Origin: an uncultured Clostridia bacterium
GTDB lineage: Bacteria; Bacillota; Clostridia; Christensenellales; Aristaeellaceae
Reading direction: 5' to 3'
Assembly: GCA_945877525.1 (NCBI GenBank)
Contig: CAMDVP010000122.1
Span: 1-8,848 of the forward strand
Length of the DNA: 8,848 nucleotides
In this document: positions 1 through 6,400 of the stretch, in pieces
Layout: each line of letters begins with the position of its first letter
How positions within the stretch are numbered: position 1 is the stretch's first letter
The notes under the pieces: generated by a model
The model's input: the letters and a program-made list of their open reading frames with translations, nothing else
Databases searched by the model: none
What the model was told of the DNA's origin: nothing
Made by a program: the position numbers and the translations under genes

Positions 1-2094
1 CTGCTGGACGAGGGCTGCACGCTGCCCTTTATTGCCCGTTACCGCAAGGAACAGCACGGCTCACTGGACGACCAGAAGCTGCGGGAAATCTCCGAGCGGC
101 TGACTTCCCTGCGGGCGCTGGAGGCGCGGCGGGGAGAAATCGCTGAATCGCTGAAGAAGCTGGAGGTCTGGACGGAGGAACTGCAGGCGGCCCTCGAAAA
201 GGCTGCTACCATGGGGCAGCTGGAGGACATCTACCGTCCCTACCGCCCCAAGCGCCGCACCCGGGCCATGATTGCCCGGGAGAAGGGTCTGGAACCCCTG
301 GCGGATACGGTGCTTCTGCAGATGAGCCGGGCGAAAACTCCGGAGGAGCTGGCGGAGGGGTTTGTCGACCCGGAGAAAGGCGTGGAGAATGCCGAGCAGG
401 CGCTGCAGGGGGCCATGGACATCATTGCCGAGCGCATCAGCGACGACCCTGCCGTGCGCACGAAGCTGAAAAGTCTGTATCAGCGGGAATGTGTGGTGCG
501 CACAAGACAAAGCGGCGACGCGGACAGCGTGTACCGCATGTATTACGATTACAGCGAACCCCTGCGGCAGATGCCCTCCCACCGGGTACTGGCCATGAAC
601 CGCGGCGAGAAGGAGGGGTTTCTCAAGGTGGGCCTTGAGGTGGGCGAGGGCGGTGTGCAGCGGGTGATTCAGTCGGATTATGTGGCGCACACGGGCAGCC
701 TGGCCACGGAATATGTGATCCGTGCCTGTGAGGACGCCTACACCCGGCTGATTGCCCCCTCCCTGGACACGGAGCTTCGGGGCGACCTGACCGCAAGGGC
801 CCAGACGGCGGCCATCCGCGTCTTTGCCATGAACCTGAAACCGCTGCTCATGCAGCCGCCGGTACGCGGACGGGTGGCCATGGGCCTTGACCCGGGCATC
901 CGCACGGGATGCAAGGTGGCGGTGGTGGATCCCACCGGCCGGGTGCTGGATACCGGGGTGATTTTCCCCTTGCCCAGCCATGGCAGGGTGGCACAGGCCA
1001 AGGCTACTGTGGAAGGGCTGATCCGCAAGCATGGCGTTTCCATCGTGGCCATTGGCAACGGCACGGCCAGCCGGGAGACGGAGCAGTTCTTCGTGGAGGT
1101 CATGCATGAAATGAACCTGGGCGATCGCCTGAGTTACATGGTGGTCAGCGAGGCGGGTGCGTCGGTGTATTCCGCGTCGAAGCTGGCAGCGGAGGAATTC
1201 CCGCAGTTTGACGTGAGCCTGCGCTCGGCGGTGTCCATCGCAAGGCGTCTGCAGGATCCTCTGGCAGAACTGGTCAAGATTGATCCCAAGGCCATCGGCG
1301 TGGGACAGTATCAGCACGATTTGAAGGAAAGCGAGCTGGACGAAGCGCTGGACGGCGTGGTGGAGGACTGCGTGAACGCCGTGGGCGTGGATGTGAACAC
1401 TGCCAGCCCGTCGCTGCTCAGCCATGTGGCGGGGGTCAGCAAGGCGGTGGCGAAGAATATCGTGGCCTACCGCGAGGAGAACGGCGCGTTCACCTCCCGC
1501 GCGCAGCTGAAAAAGGTGCCCAAGCTGGGCCCGAAGGCCTTCGAGCAGTGCGCGGGCTTCCTGCGCATTCCGGGCGGAAAGGATTTGATGGAGAACACCG
1601 GCGTGCACCCGGAAAGCTACGATGCGGCGCGCAAGCTGCTGCGGCGTTTCGGTCTCTCGGAAGCGGAGGCCGCTGCAGGCATGCTACGCCCTTTGGCGGA
1701 AGAGGCGGGCTATGAGCGCCTGGCGGCCGAACTGGAGGTGGGCGAGCCGACGCTGCGGGACATTGTGGCGGAGCTTTCAAAGCCTGGACGCGATCCCCGC
1801 GACGAGCTGCCGCCGCCCCTCCTGCGCACGGACGTGATGGACATAGACGATCTGGCCCCGGGCATGGAGCTGAAGGGCACGGTGCGCAATGTGACGGATT
1901 TCGGGGCGTTTGTGGATATCGGCGTGCACCGGGACGGACTGGTGCATATCAGCCAGTTCGGCGGGCGAAGGATCAATCACCCCAGCGAGGCTGTCCGCGT
2001 GGGCGATGTGGTGACGGTGTGGGTGCTGGAGGTGGACAAGCAGAAGAACCGCATCAGCCTGACCATGCGCCGCCCGGCCCCGAAGAAGGAATAA
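1..2094 (+). CDS. tex: Tex family transcription accessory / S1 RNA-binding protein, 5' truncated
   Basis: The frame is open from base 1 to the TAA at 2092-2094 (697 residues). The gene begins before the window: the first residues, LLDEGCTLPFIARYRKEQHG, match the conserved Tex N-terminal segment, which normally lies about 25 residues in. An ATG at 211 is internal and not the start. Visible parts, numbered in this fragment, are the Tex N-terminal helical region (1 to about 290), the YqgF-like RNase H-fold domain opening with GLDPGIRTG at 295-303, a helix-hairpin-helix region at about 466-525 (HVAGVSKAVAKNIVAYREE), and a C-terminal S1 domain at about 619-695 (GTVRNVTDFGAFVDIG, DGLVHISQF). Known for the family: cytoplasmic nucleic-acid-binding proteins related to eukaryotic Spt6, linked to transcription and RNA handling. 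The usual length is about 710-780 residues, so only a short N-terminal piece is missing. The next gene starts 82 bp downstream, and no convincing terminator lies between them. Confidence 0.97.
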   Translation: MLDEGCTLPFIARYRKEQHGSLDDQKLREISERLTSLRALEARRGEIAESLKKLEVWTEELQAALEKAATMGQLEDIYRPYRPKRRTRAMIAREKGLEPLADTVLLQMSRAKTPEELAEGFVDPEKGVENAEQALQGAMDIIAERISDDPAVRTKLKSLYQRECVVRTRQSGDADSVYRMYYDYSEPLRQMPSHRVLAMNRGEKEGFLKVGLEVGEGGVQRVIQSDYVAHTGSLATEYVIRACEDAYTRLIAPSLDTELRGDLTARAQTAAIRVFAMNLKPLLMQPPVRGRVAMGLDPGIRTGCKVAVVDPTGRVLDTGVIFPLPSHGRVAQAKATVEGLIRKHGVSIVAIGNGTASRETEQFFVEVMHEMNLGDRLSYMVVSEAGASVYSASKLAAEEFPQFDVSLRSAVSIARRLQDPLAELVKIDPKAIGVGQYQHDLKESELDEALDGVVEDCVNAVGVDVNTASPSLLSHVAGVSKAVAKNIVAYREENGAFTSRAQLKKVPKLGPKAFEQCAGFLRIPGGKDLMENTGVHPESYDAARKLLRRFGLSEAEAAAGMLRPLAEEAGYERLAAELEVGEPTLRDIVAELSKPGRDPRDELPPPLLRTDVMDIDDLAPGMELKGTVRNVTDFGAFVDIGVHRDGLVHISQFGGRRINHPSEAVRVGDVVTVWVLEVDKQKNRISLTMRRPAPKKE

Positions 2095-2165
2095 GGCGAG
2101 AGTTTCTGCGTTGTCTCAGGATGCGATGTGGAAGAACTGACCTTATCTTCAAACAGAAAGTTGAC

Positions 2166-2172
2166 GGGGAGG
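2166..2172 (+). promoter_or_regulatory. Ribosome binding site before three tandem ATG codons
   Basis: GGGGAGG lies 4, 7 and 10 nt before the ATGs at 2177, 2180 and 2183. The spacing favours the second or third ATG, but the first cannot be excluded. The protein differs by at most two methionines. Confidence 0.6.
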
Positions 2173-2176
2173 TGGG

Positions 2177-2383
2177 ATGATGATGATCGTGGGCAGTATC
2201 CTGATACTGATTGCGGGAGTGCTGATGCTGTTTTTCCCTAATATGGTATATAGTATTACCGAAAGCTGGAAGTCTTATGCCTCCAGTGAACCGTCTGAGT
2301 TATACTTGATCCATACTCGTATCGGTGGTATTCTCTGCGCCATCGTAGGTATTACAGGAATCATTGTGGGCATTATGCTGTAA
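2177..2383 (+). CDS. Small two-helix membrane protein, DUF6199-like
   Basis: This is a 68-residue protein with two hydrophobic helices at about residues 3-21 and 49-67. A short polar connector between them contains ESWKSYASSEPSELY and then HTRIGG. The pattern of helix, ESWKS, EPS-LY, T-R-GG, helix resembles the small Firmicutes membrane family DUF6199 as I remember it. No biochemical function is established for that family that I can cite. A strong Shine-Dalgarno sequence and a hydrophobic, well-patterned product argue that it is a real gene. Its codons are clearly more A/T-rich than those of the flanking tex and ABC genes (for example ATA, TTA, GTA and AGT codons), which suggests a different history or relaxed codon selection. 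No clear promoter is seen in the 82-bp gap before it, so it may be co-transcribed with tex. A structured region follows that may end its transcript. Confidence 0.8.
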   Translation: MMMIVGSILILIAGVLMLFFPNMVYSITESWKSYASSEPSELYLIHTRIGGILCAIVGITGIIVGIML

Positions 2384-2429
2384 ATTCCAGTTTGCTGAAC
2401 AATGCTTCATACCGACCATTGAATCCTCT

Positions 2430-2469
2430 GCGCTGCTTTGCATCTATCCTTCCGCAGCGTTTCCTGTTT
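2430..2469 (+). terminator. Possible weak terminator after the small membrane protein gene
   Basis: GCGCTGC at 2430-2436 can pair with GCAGCGT at 2454-2460 (7 pairs including one G-T) around a 17-nt loop. The T-rich TTTCCTGTTT follows. The loop is long and the T-run is interrupted, so this is tentative. It sits 47 bp after the stop codon of the small gene. Confidence 0.3.
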
Positions 2470-2553
2470 CATGAGCAACGCCCGACCAGCCGCGGCCTTC
2501 CATATGGGAAGCCGCGGCTTTGCCGTTGCTCAGCGCGGAATTCAGACAGGAAA
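2460..2553. repeat. Nested imperfect palindrome, three concentric stems
   Basis: Three pairs of complementary arms are nested about one centre. The outer arm TTTCCTGT (2460-2467) pairs with ACAGGAAA (2546-2553), 8 bp. The middle arm TGAGCAACG (2472-2480) pairs with CGTTGCTCA (2524-2532), 9 bp. The inner arm AGCCGCGGC (2488-2496) pairs with GCCGCGGCT (2511-2519), 9 bp, and continues after a one-base bulge as TTCC/GGAA around a 5-nt loop. All 26 arm pairs plus the four apical ones are Watson-Crick. Open frames through this stretch do not resemble any protein. It could be a transcribed structured RNA, a bidirectional terminator for the upstream genes, or a miniature inverted-repeat element. The promoter of the ABC operon starts 23 bp downstream, so the structure would not be in that transcript. 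Confidence 0.7.
2488..2521 (+). terminator. GC-rich apical hairpin, terminator-like
   Basis: This is the core of the nested palindrome: a 13-bp stem with one bulge, then TTT followed by GCC. The stem is strong enough for an intrinsic terminator but the T-run is very short, so efficiency would be doubtful. It lies between the small membrane protein gene and the promoter of the ABC operon, where a terminator would be expected. Confidence 0.4.
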
Positions 2554-2576
2554 ATGTCGCTTTCCGATGGGAACTA

Positions 2577-2605
2577 TGGACAGGACAAACCGCATATGCT
2601 ATCCT
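2577..2605 (+). promoter_or_regulatory. Sigma-A type promoter of the ABC exporter operon
   Basis: The -35 TGGACA (2577-2582) and -10 TATCCT (2600-2605) are separated by exactly 17 bp, and TG at 2597-2598 gives an extended -10. The predicted start is near 2612. That leaves a very short leader, with the AGGGAGG ribosome binding site (2613-2619) almost at its 5' end, 10 nt before the ATG at 2630. Confidence 0.65.
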
Positions 2606-2629
2606 TTGAGCCAGGGAGGTTGATAAGCA

Positions 2630-3367
2630 ATGATTCAGTTTGAGCACGTTGTGAAGCAGTACGGCGGCGGCAGCGTCCGCGCGGTGGACGATTTGAACCT
2701 GCATGTGGGCAAGGGCAAGGTCTTTGGCTTTATTGGCCCCAACGGCGCGGGCAAAACCACCACCATCCGCCTGATGACCGGCATTCTCACGCCAAGCTTG
2801 GGACGGGTGCTGATAGGCGGGCATGACATGGCCAGGGATCCCATTGAGGCCAAGCGGCTCATCGGCTTTGTGCCGGACAGTCACGAATTGTACGACCGCC
2901 TGACGGGCATGGAATACCTGAACTTCATGGCGGACGTCTATCAGGTGGACGCAAATCGCCGCAAGGAGCACATCGAGAAATATCTGAACCTGTTTGAGCT
3001 GGAGGATGCCGCAGGCGAGCAGATTCGCTCCTATTCCCGGGGCATGAAGCAGAAGCTGACCATCATCGGCGCGCTGATCCACCAGCCGCCGGTTTGGGTA
3101 CTGGACGAGCCTATGGTAGGTCTGGATCCCCGGGCGGCGCACCTGCTCAAGGAGGAAATGCGCCGCCACTGCGAGGCGGGCAATACAGTGTTCTTCTCCA
3201 CCCATGTGCTGGAGGTGGCTGAGAAGCTGTGCGACGAGATTGCCATCATCGACCATGGCCGCCTGGTGGCCGAGGGCACCATGGAGGCGCTGCGCTTGGG
3301 CGAGAAGGGCGCGAGCCTGGAGGATTTGTTCCTGCAGCTGACGGATGCGGAGGCGGTGGAGGCATGA
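2630..3367 (+). CDS. ABC transporter ATP-binding protein, EcsA-like
   Basis: This 245-residue single nucleotide-binding domain hydrolyses ATP to drive the permease encoded next to it, on the cytoplasmic face of the membrane. Motifs visible are Walker A GPNGAGKT at 36-43, signature YSRGMKQKL at 135-143 (an LSGGQ variant), Walker B VWVLDEP at 155-161, D-loop GLDP at 164-167 and H-loop His192 in FFSTHVLE. The segment where the Q-loop glutamine normally stands reads GFVPDSHELYDRLTG (79-93), with Asp83 at the usual glutamine position. From memory, this substitution recurs in one branch of Firmicutes EcsA-like ATPases. Start choice: ATG 2630 has AGGGAGG upstream and gives the normal family N-terminus (MIQFEHVVKQYG). 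The stop overlaps the permease start by ATGA. The substrate is unknown. It is likely transcribed from the promoter at 2577-2605. Confidence 0.95.
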   Translation: MIQFEHVVKQYGGGSVRAVDDLNLHVGKGKVFGFIGPNGAGKTTTIRLMTGILTPSLGRVLIGGHDMARDPIEAKRLIGFVPDSHELYDRLTGMEYLNFMADVYQVDANRRKEHIEKYLNLFELEDAAGEQIRSYSRGMKQKLTIIGALIHQPPVWVLDEPMVGLDPRAAHLLKEEMRRHCEAGNTVFFSTHVLEVAEKLCDEIAIIDHGRLVAEGTMEALRLGEKGASLEDLFLQLTDAEAVEA

Positions 3368-5037
3368 GAGAGTACAAGCTGCTGCTGGGGCTGGCCCTGC
3401 GCAACCGCCTTGCGGCCTTCCGCGCGGGCAGCTGGAAGCGGGAGGGCGGCAAGCTGGATAAGGGCCGTATCGCATCCACGGTGGTGATGGTGCTGTGCAT
3501 GGGCATCATGGCGGCGTTTATCATCTTTGTGGAGGTTACCCTTTTCAAGGCGCTGAAGCTGGTGGGACAGCCGGCGCTGCTGCCTGCCATGGCCATGCTC
3601 ATGAGCATGATGTCCACGCTTCTGCTGGGATTTTTCCATGTGCTGTCCGGGCTGTATTTCAGCCGGGACACAGTGTGGATGGCCTATCTGCCGGTGCGCT
3701 CCCGCACGGTGCTGGCAGCGAAAATGACGGAGATCTGGCTTGGGGAGGAACTGTTCTGCGCGGCGGTGCTGCTGCCGGGCTTCATCCTCTACGGCACCTA
3801 CCTGAAGGCGGATGCGCTCTACTACCTGCGCATGGTGCTGGTGGTGCTGCTGACGCCGGTGATCCCCCTGTCCATCGCGGCGCTGCTGACGACGCTCCTG
3901 GCCCGGGCGACTGCCCTGAGCCGCAACAAGGAGACCTGGGTCATGGCGGGCTCCGTGCTGCTGGTGGCGGTTGTGCTGACCCTGGAGATGACCGTGCTGC
4001 CGAAGATTCCTGATGACGCGGACGTGATGTATTTTGCAGGGCTGCTATTGTCGAAGGAAGGCTTGCTGAACATGCTGGCCGGGGCCTTCCCGCCGGTCTT
4101 GTGGGCGGTGCATGGCATGAACGGCAGCCTTAGCGAGTTCCTGCTCTTTGTGGGCGTGTGCGCGGCTGCCGCCGTGCTGATGCTGGCGCTGCTGGGGCGG
4201 GTGTACCTGCCGATTTGCCTGAAGCAGACTGAGCAGGGCGTGCGCCGCCGCCGTGGCGTTCGCAAGGCCGAGCATTGGAAGCAGCGCAAACCCCTGTGGG
4301 CGCTGGTGTACCGCGAGTGGAATGAAATCATCAAGACCCCTGCCTATGCCTTCAACTGCCTGAGCAGCGTGATTATTTTCCCGTTGATTGCGGGCATGAT
4401 GTACATGACATTGTCCTCCCAGGGGGGAATGGGCGAGGCGATGTCGGCGCTGTCTGAACTGATCCAAATGGGCTCGCCCCTGGACATCACCCTGGTGCTG
4501 GCGGCAGCCATGGCCTTTGGATGCTTCATGAATCCGGCTGTGGCTACGGCGGTCAGCCGTGAGGGACACCGACTGGAGATCAGCCGCATGTTGCCGGTGA
4601 CCGCCGGCATACAGCTGGCAGCCAAGCTCATTATGGGAATGATGATTGACGTGATTACCGTGGGTGTGGCGGCTGTGATTGTAGCGGCTGCGATTCCGCA
4701 GTTTATCGCCATGCTGATTCCGGCAGTGGTGCTGGCGCTGATGGTCTCCTTTGCCATCTCCGCCATGAACCTCACCCTGGATGCCATCCGGCCTAATCTG
4801 CACTGGGTCAATGAGACGCAGGTCATCAAGCAAAGCGCCAATGTGGCCTTTGGCATGCTGATAGGCATTGTGCTGTTTGCCCTGCCGGTGGTTTGCGCTG
4901 TGCTGCTGCATGGCGCGGGGGCTGCAAGCCGCATGGCTGCAGTGGTAGCCGTGCTGACGGTGGAATGCCTGGCAGGCTTCATGATGATAAAGCATGTGGC
5001 TGCGAAGCGCTATGCCGCCCTGGAAGCCAGCGACTGA
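3364..5037 (+). CDS. ABC exporter permease, large integral membrane protein
   Basis: This 557-residue protein has about twelve hydrophobic segments, at roughly 38-60, 72-95, 129-147, 153-180, 192-210, 259-278, 332-350, 373-392, 415-440, 446-470, 492-515 and 522-542. A basic cytoplasmic stretch (QGVRRRRGVRKAEHW, 291-305) splits it into two halves. SREGHRLEISRMLP (398-411) resembles the SREG motif of putative ABC-2 exporter permeases (Pfam ABC_tran_2, from memory). Its N-terminus (MREYKLLLGLALRNRL) is typical for permeases paired with EcsA-like ATPases. The frame is open upstream to 3229, but ATG 3364 is chosen because it overlaps the ATPase stop (ATGA), has GGAGG at 3349-3353 with 10-nt spacing, and fits the family start. 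The coupling implies a fixed ratio of the two subunits. The substrate cannot be inferred. An intrinsic terminator follows 11 bp after the stop. Confidence 0.92.
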   Translation: MREYKLLLGLALRNRLAAFRAGSWKREGGKLDKGRIASTVVMVLCMGIMAAFIIFVEVTLFKALKLVGQPALLPAMAMLMSMMSTLLLGFFHVLSGLYFSRDTVWMAYLPVRSRTVLAAKMTEIWLGEELFCAAVLLPGFILYGTYLKADALYYLRMVLVVLLTPVIPLSIAALLTTLLARATALSRNKETWVMAGSVLLVAVVLTLEMTVLPKIPDDADVMYFAGLLLSKEGLLNMLAGAFPPVLWAVHGMNGSLSEFLLFVGVCAAAAVLMLALLGRVYLPICLKQTEQGVRRRRGVRKAEHWKQRKPLWALVYREWNEIIKTPAYAFNCLSSVIIFPLIAGMMYMTLSSQGGMGEAMSALSELIQMGSPLDITLVLAAAMAFGCFMNPAVATAVSREGHRLEISRMLPVTAGIQLAAKLIMGMMIDVITVGVAAVIVAAAIPQFIAMLIPAVVLALMVSFAISAMNLTLDAIRPNLHWVNETQVIKQSANVAFGMLIGIVLFALPVVCAVLLHGAGAASRMAAVVAVLTVECLAGFMMIKHVAAKRYAALEASD

Positions 5038-5048
5038 TCGATTATTCC

Positions 5049-5076
5049 AAAGCCCTCCGCCTGCGCGGGGGCTTTT
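5049..5076 (+). terminator. Intrinsic terminator of the ABC exporter operon
   Basis: AAAGCCC (5049-5055), a bulged T, CCGC (5057-5060), loop CTGC, GCGG (5065-5068) and GGGCTTT (5069-5075) form an 11-bp stem ending in TTTT (5073-5076). The leading AAA could also serve the opposite direction. It begins 11 bp after the permease stop. Confidence 0.8.
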
Positions 5077-5151
5077 CTGATGGGGAAAAGTTCCATGAAC
5101 GTTCCGCAGGGAAGGATTTTTGCTCCTGCAGGGAGAATAATAAGCGACTGG

Positions 5152-5157
5152 AAAGGA
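5152..5157 (+). promoter_or_regulatory. Ribosome binding site deciding the VanZ-family start
   Basis: AAAGGA lies 9 nt before ATG 5167. The longer in-frame ATG at 5080 starts 4 bp after the terminator and has no purine-rich site before it. ATG 5095 has only a weak GGGGAAAAG. A TATAAT-like AATAAT (5136-5141) lies just upstream, but no acceptable -35 accompanies it, so the promoter is undefined. Confidence 0.6.
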
Positions 5158-5166
5158 TGGCGCTGC

Positions 5167-5658
5167 ATGGGACGGACGTGGGTCAGGGTGCTTCTGTGGA
5201 TATGCGTAACGCTGAATGCCGCGCTGATTTTCGCCTTTTCCTGCCAGAGCGGCGAAAAGTCCATGGATGCGAGCGACCAGATGGTGCTGCCCCTTGTGGA
5301 GTGGGTCTATCATGCCCGGCCCGATATGCCGCGCAAGACGCTGGAGGGCCTGTACTGGACGCTGCAAACCGTGGTTCGCAAAGGCGCGCATTTCCTGGAA
5401 TACGCGTTGCTGGGCTTTCTGACGCTTTTGCTTGGCGAAAGCTGTTCCTGGCGAGGCCGGGGCTGGATTGCCTGGGGAGGGGGCACCCTGTACGCCGTGA
5501 CGGACGAGGTACACCAGCTTTTTTCCGATGGGCGGTCGGCCCAGGCAACCGACGTTCTGCTTGACAGCGCAGGCGTACTGGCGGGCGTGCTTGCGGCTAT
5601 GCTGACCCTTTCCCTGACGCGAAGGCTGATCGGGAGCGAACACAAAAGGAGGAAATAA
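5167..5658 (+). CDS. VanZ family membrane protein
   Basis: This 163-residue protein, counted from ATG 5167, has the VanZ layout. A first membrane helix (about 7-25) runs into FSCQSGEKSMDAS. Next comes RKGAHFLEYALLGFL (71-85) leading a second helix, then a helix ending in TDEVHQLFSDGR (112-123), and finally ATDVLLDSAGVLAGVLAAM (127-145) as the last helix. The R-K-x-x-H-F-x-E-Y and D-E-x-H-Q-x-F-x-x-x-R signatures are intact. VanZ gives low-level teicoplanin resistance in VanA enterococci, but most homologues are chromosomal proteins without known function, so resistance should not be inferred. The length fits the family (about 150-170). The in-frame extension to 5080 would add 29 residues unlike the family. 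Its stop is 1 nt from the next start, and its last codons carry that gene's ribosome binding site, so the two form an operon. Confidence 0.9.
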   Translation: MGRTWVRVLLWICVTLNAALIFAFSCQSGEKSMDASDQMVLPLVEWVYHARPDMPRKTLEGLYWTLQTVVRKGAHFLEYALLGFLTLLLGESCSWRGRGWIAWGGGTLYAVTDEVHQLFSDGRSAQATDVLLDSAGVLAGVLAAMLTLSLTRRLIGSEHKRRK

Positions 5659-5659
5659 C

Positions 5660-6325
5660 ATGCTGAGCATTCATGAACTTTATGACCTGAGCCATACCAT
5701 GGCGGCGGATTATCTCTCGGGCTTCACCTATCCCTGGGAGGCCCTTGGCGGCATCAAGAGCCTGATTGTCAGCCTTGGGGAAAAGCTGGATCCCGACGAA
5801 TACCGGGAGGTGTCTCCTCAGGTGTGGGTGCACAAAACGGCGAAGGTGGCCCCCACGGCCTTCCTTGGCGCGCCCTGCATCATCGGCGCGGAAACCGAGG
5901 TGCGGCATTGCGCGTTTATCCGCGGCGCGGCATTGGTAGGGGAGCACTGTGTGGTGGGCAATTCGGTAGAACTGAAGAACGTGATTCTCTTTGATAATGT
6001 GCAAACTCCCCACTACAATTATGTGGGCGACAGCATTCTGGGCTACAAGTCCCATATGGGCGCGGGCTCCATTACCTCCAATGTGAAGCAGGATCAGCGC
6101 CCGGTGGTGGTGCATGCCCCGGAGGGCAATATGGAAACCGGCTTGAAAAAGTTTGGCGCGATGCTGGGCGATTTTGTGGAAGTAGGTTGCAACAGCGTGC
6201 TGAACCCCGGCACGGTGATTGGCCGGCACAGCAATATTTATCCGCTTTCCAGCGTGCGGGGCGTGGTGCCTGAAAACCACATCTGGAAGACGGGCAGCGT
6301 GGTCGTACCCAAAAAGGCGCGGTAA
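5660..6325 (+). CDS. Left-handed beta-helix acetyltransferase-like protein, GlmU C-domain-like
   Basis: This 221-residue protein has an N-terminal region of about 55 residues without repeats (MLSIHELYDLSHTMAADYL), then hexapeptide-repeat turns typical of a left-handed beta-helix (VHKTAKVAPTAFLGAPCIIG). By eye and from memory it aligns without gaps to the sugar-acetylation site of E. coli GlmU: Arg88 to R333, Lys106 to K351, His118 to catalytic H363, Tyr121 to Y366 and Asn141 to N386. N377 is replaced by His132, and the K392 position is Arg147. An insertion of about 17 residues follows, then TGLKKFGAMLGDFVEVGCNS, resembling the C-domain of two-domain sugar-1-phosphate nucleotidylyltransferases such as archaeal ST0452-type enzymes. 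The nucleotidyltransferase half is absent, so annotation as a pyrophosphorylase would mislead. Likely role: acetyl transfer to an amino-sugar phosphate or nucleotide sugar. The start has AAGGAGG at 5646-5652, 7-nt spacing. It is co-transcribed with the VanZ gene. Confidence 0.85.
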   Translation: MLSIHELYDLSHTMAADYLSGFTYPWEALGGIKSLIVSLGEKLDPDEYREVSPQVWVHKTAKVAPTAFLGAPCIIGAETEVRHCAFIRGAALVGEHCVVGNSVELKNVILFDNVQTPHYNYVGDSILGYKSHMGAGSITSNVKQDQRPVVVHAPEGNMETGLKKFGAMLGDFVEVGCNSVLNPGTVIGRHSNIYPLSSVRGVVPENHIWKTGSVVVPKKAR

Positions 6326-6345
6326 GTGCGGGGGGAAAAAAAGAA

Positions 6346-6358
6346 GGAAACATGTTCC
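6346..6358. promoter_or_regulatory. Palindrome upstream of the dehydratase promoter, possible operator
   Basis: GGAAACATGTTCC contains the perfect 8-bp palindrome AACATGTT (6349-6356) and is symmetrical to GGAA/TTCC apart from one extra A. It ends 13 bp before the -35 box, where an activator or repressor could sit. It is not a LexA box: the GAAC-N4-GTTC spacing is not met. No regulator can be named. Confidence 0.3.
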
Positions 6359-6371
6359 GTTCGGGCCGTTC

Positions 6372-6400
6372 TTTACATCGGGATGGAAGTATGATAGAAT
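6372..6400 (+). promoter_or_regulatory. Strong sigma-A type promoter of the dehydratase gene
   Basis: The -35 TTTACA (6372-6377) and -10 TAGAAT (6395-6400) are 17 bp apart, with TG at 6392-6393 forming an extended -10. Each hexamer has one mismatch to consensus. The predicted start is near 6407, about 215 nt before the ATG at 6622. This makes the dehydratase a separate transcription unit from the acetyltransferase gene ending at 6325. Confidence 0.75.

Noticed and set aside
61..1608. Long minus-strand open frame (515 codons) opposite tex
   Set aside because: It is a shadow of GC-rich coding sequence. The product is a His/Gln/Arg/Leu-rich composition with no domain pattern, and the + strand carries unmistakable Tex motifs throughout.
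3229..3363. Upstream in-frame extension of the permease (45 codons)
   Set aside because: It overlaps the ATPase gene deeply. ATG 3364 overlaps the ATPase stop as ATGA, has a spaced GGAGG, and gives the family N-terminus.
2444..3475. Minus-strand open frame (343 codons) spanning the nested palindrome and the ABC ATPase
   Set aside because: No ribosome binding site and no domain-like sequence; it runs through the promoter and palindrome.
5106..5129. GCAGG/CCTGC short inverted repeat before the VanZ gene
   Set aside because: A 5-bp stem with a 14-nt loop is expected by chance in GC-rich sequence.
5120..5141. TTGCTC ... AATAAT as a promoter for the VanZ operon
   Set aside because: The spacer would be only about 10 bp, so the two boxes cannot act together as a sigma-A promoter.
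5080..5166. Longer VanZ start at 5080
   Set aside because: It lies 4 bp after the terminator, has no ribosome binding site, and would add 29 residues unlike VanZ proteins.
5167..5658. Interpreting the VanZ homologue as glycopeptide resistance
   Set aside because: No vanHAX or vanRS genes are present. Chromosomal VanZ-family proteins are common and mostly of unknown role.
4045..5670. Long minus-strand open frame (541 codons) opposite the permease and VanZ genes
   Set aside because: It crosses two well-supported + strand genes and a terminator, and its translation is His/Gln-rich without recognisable domains.
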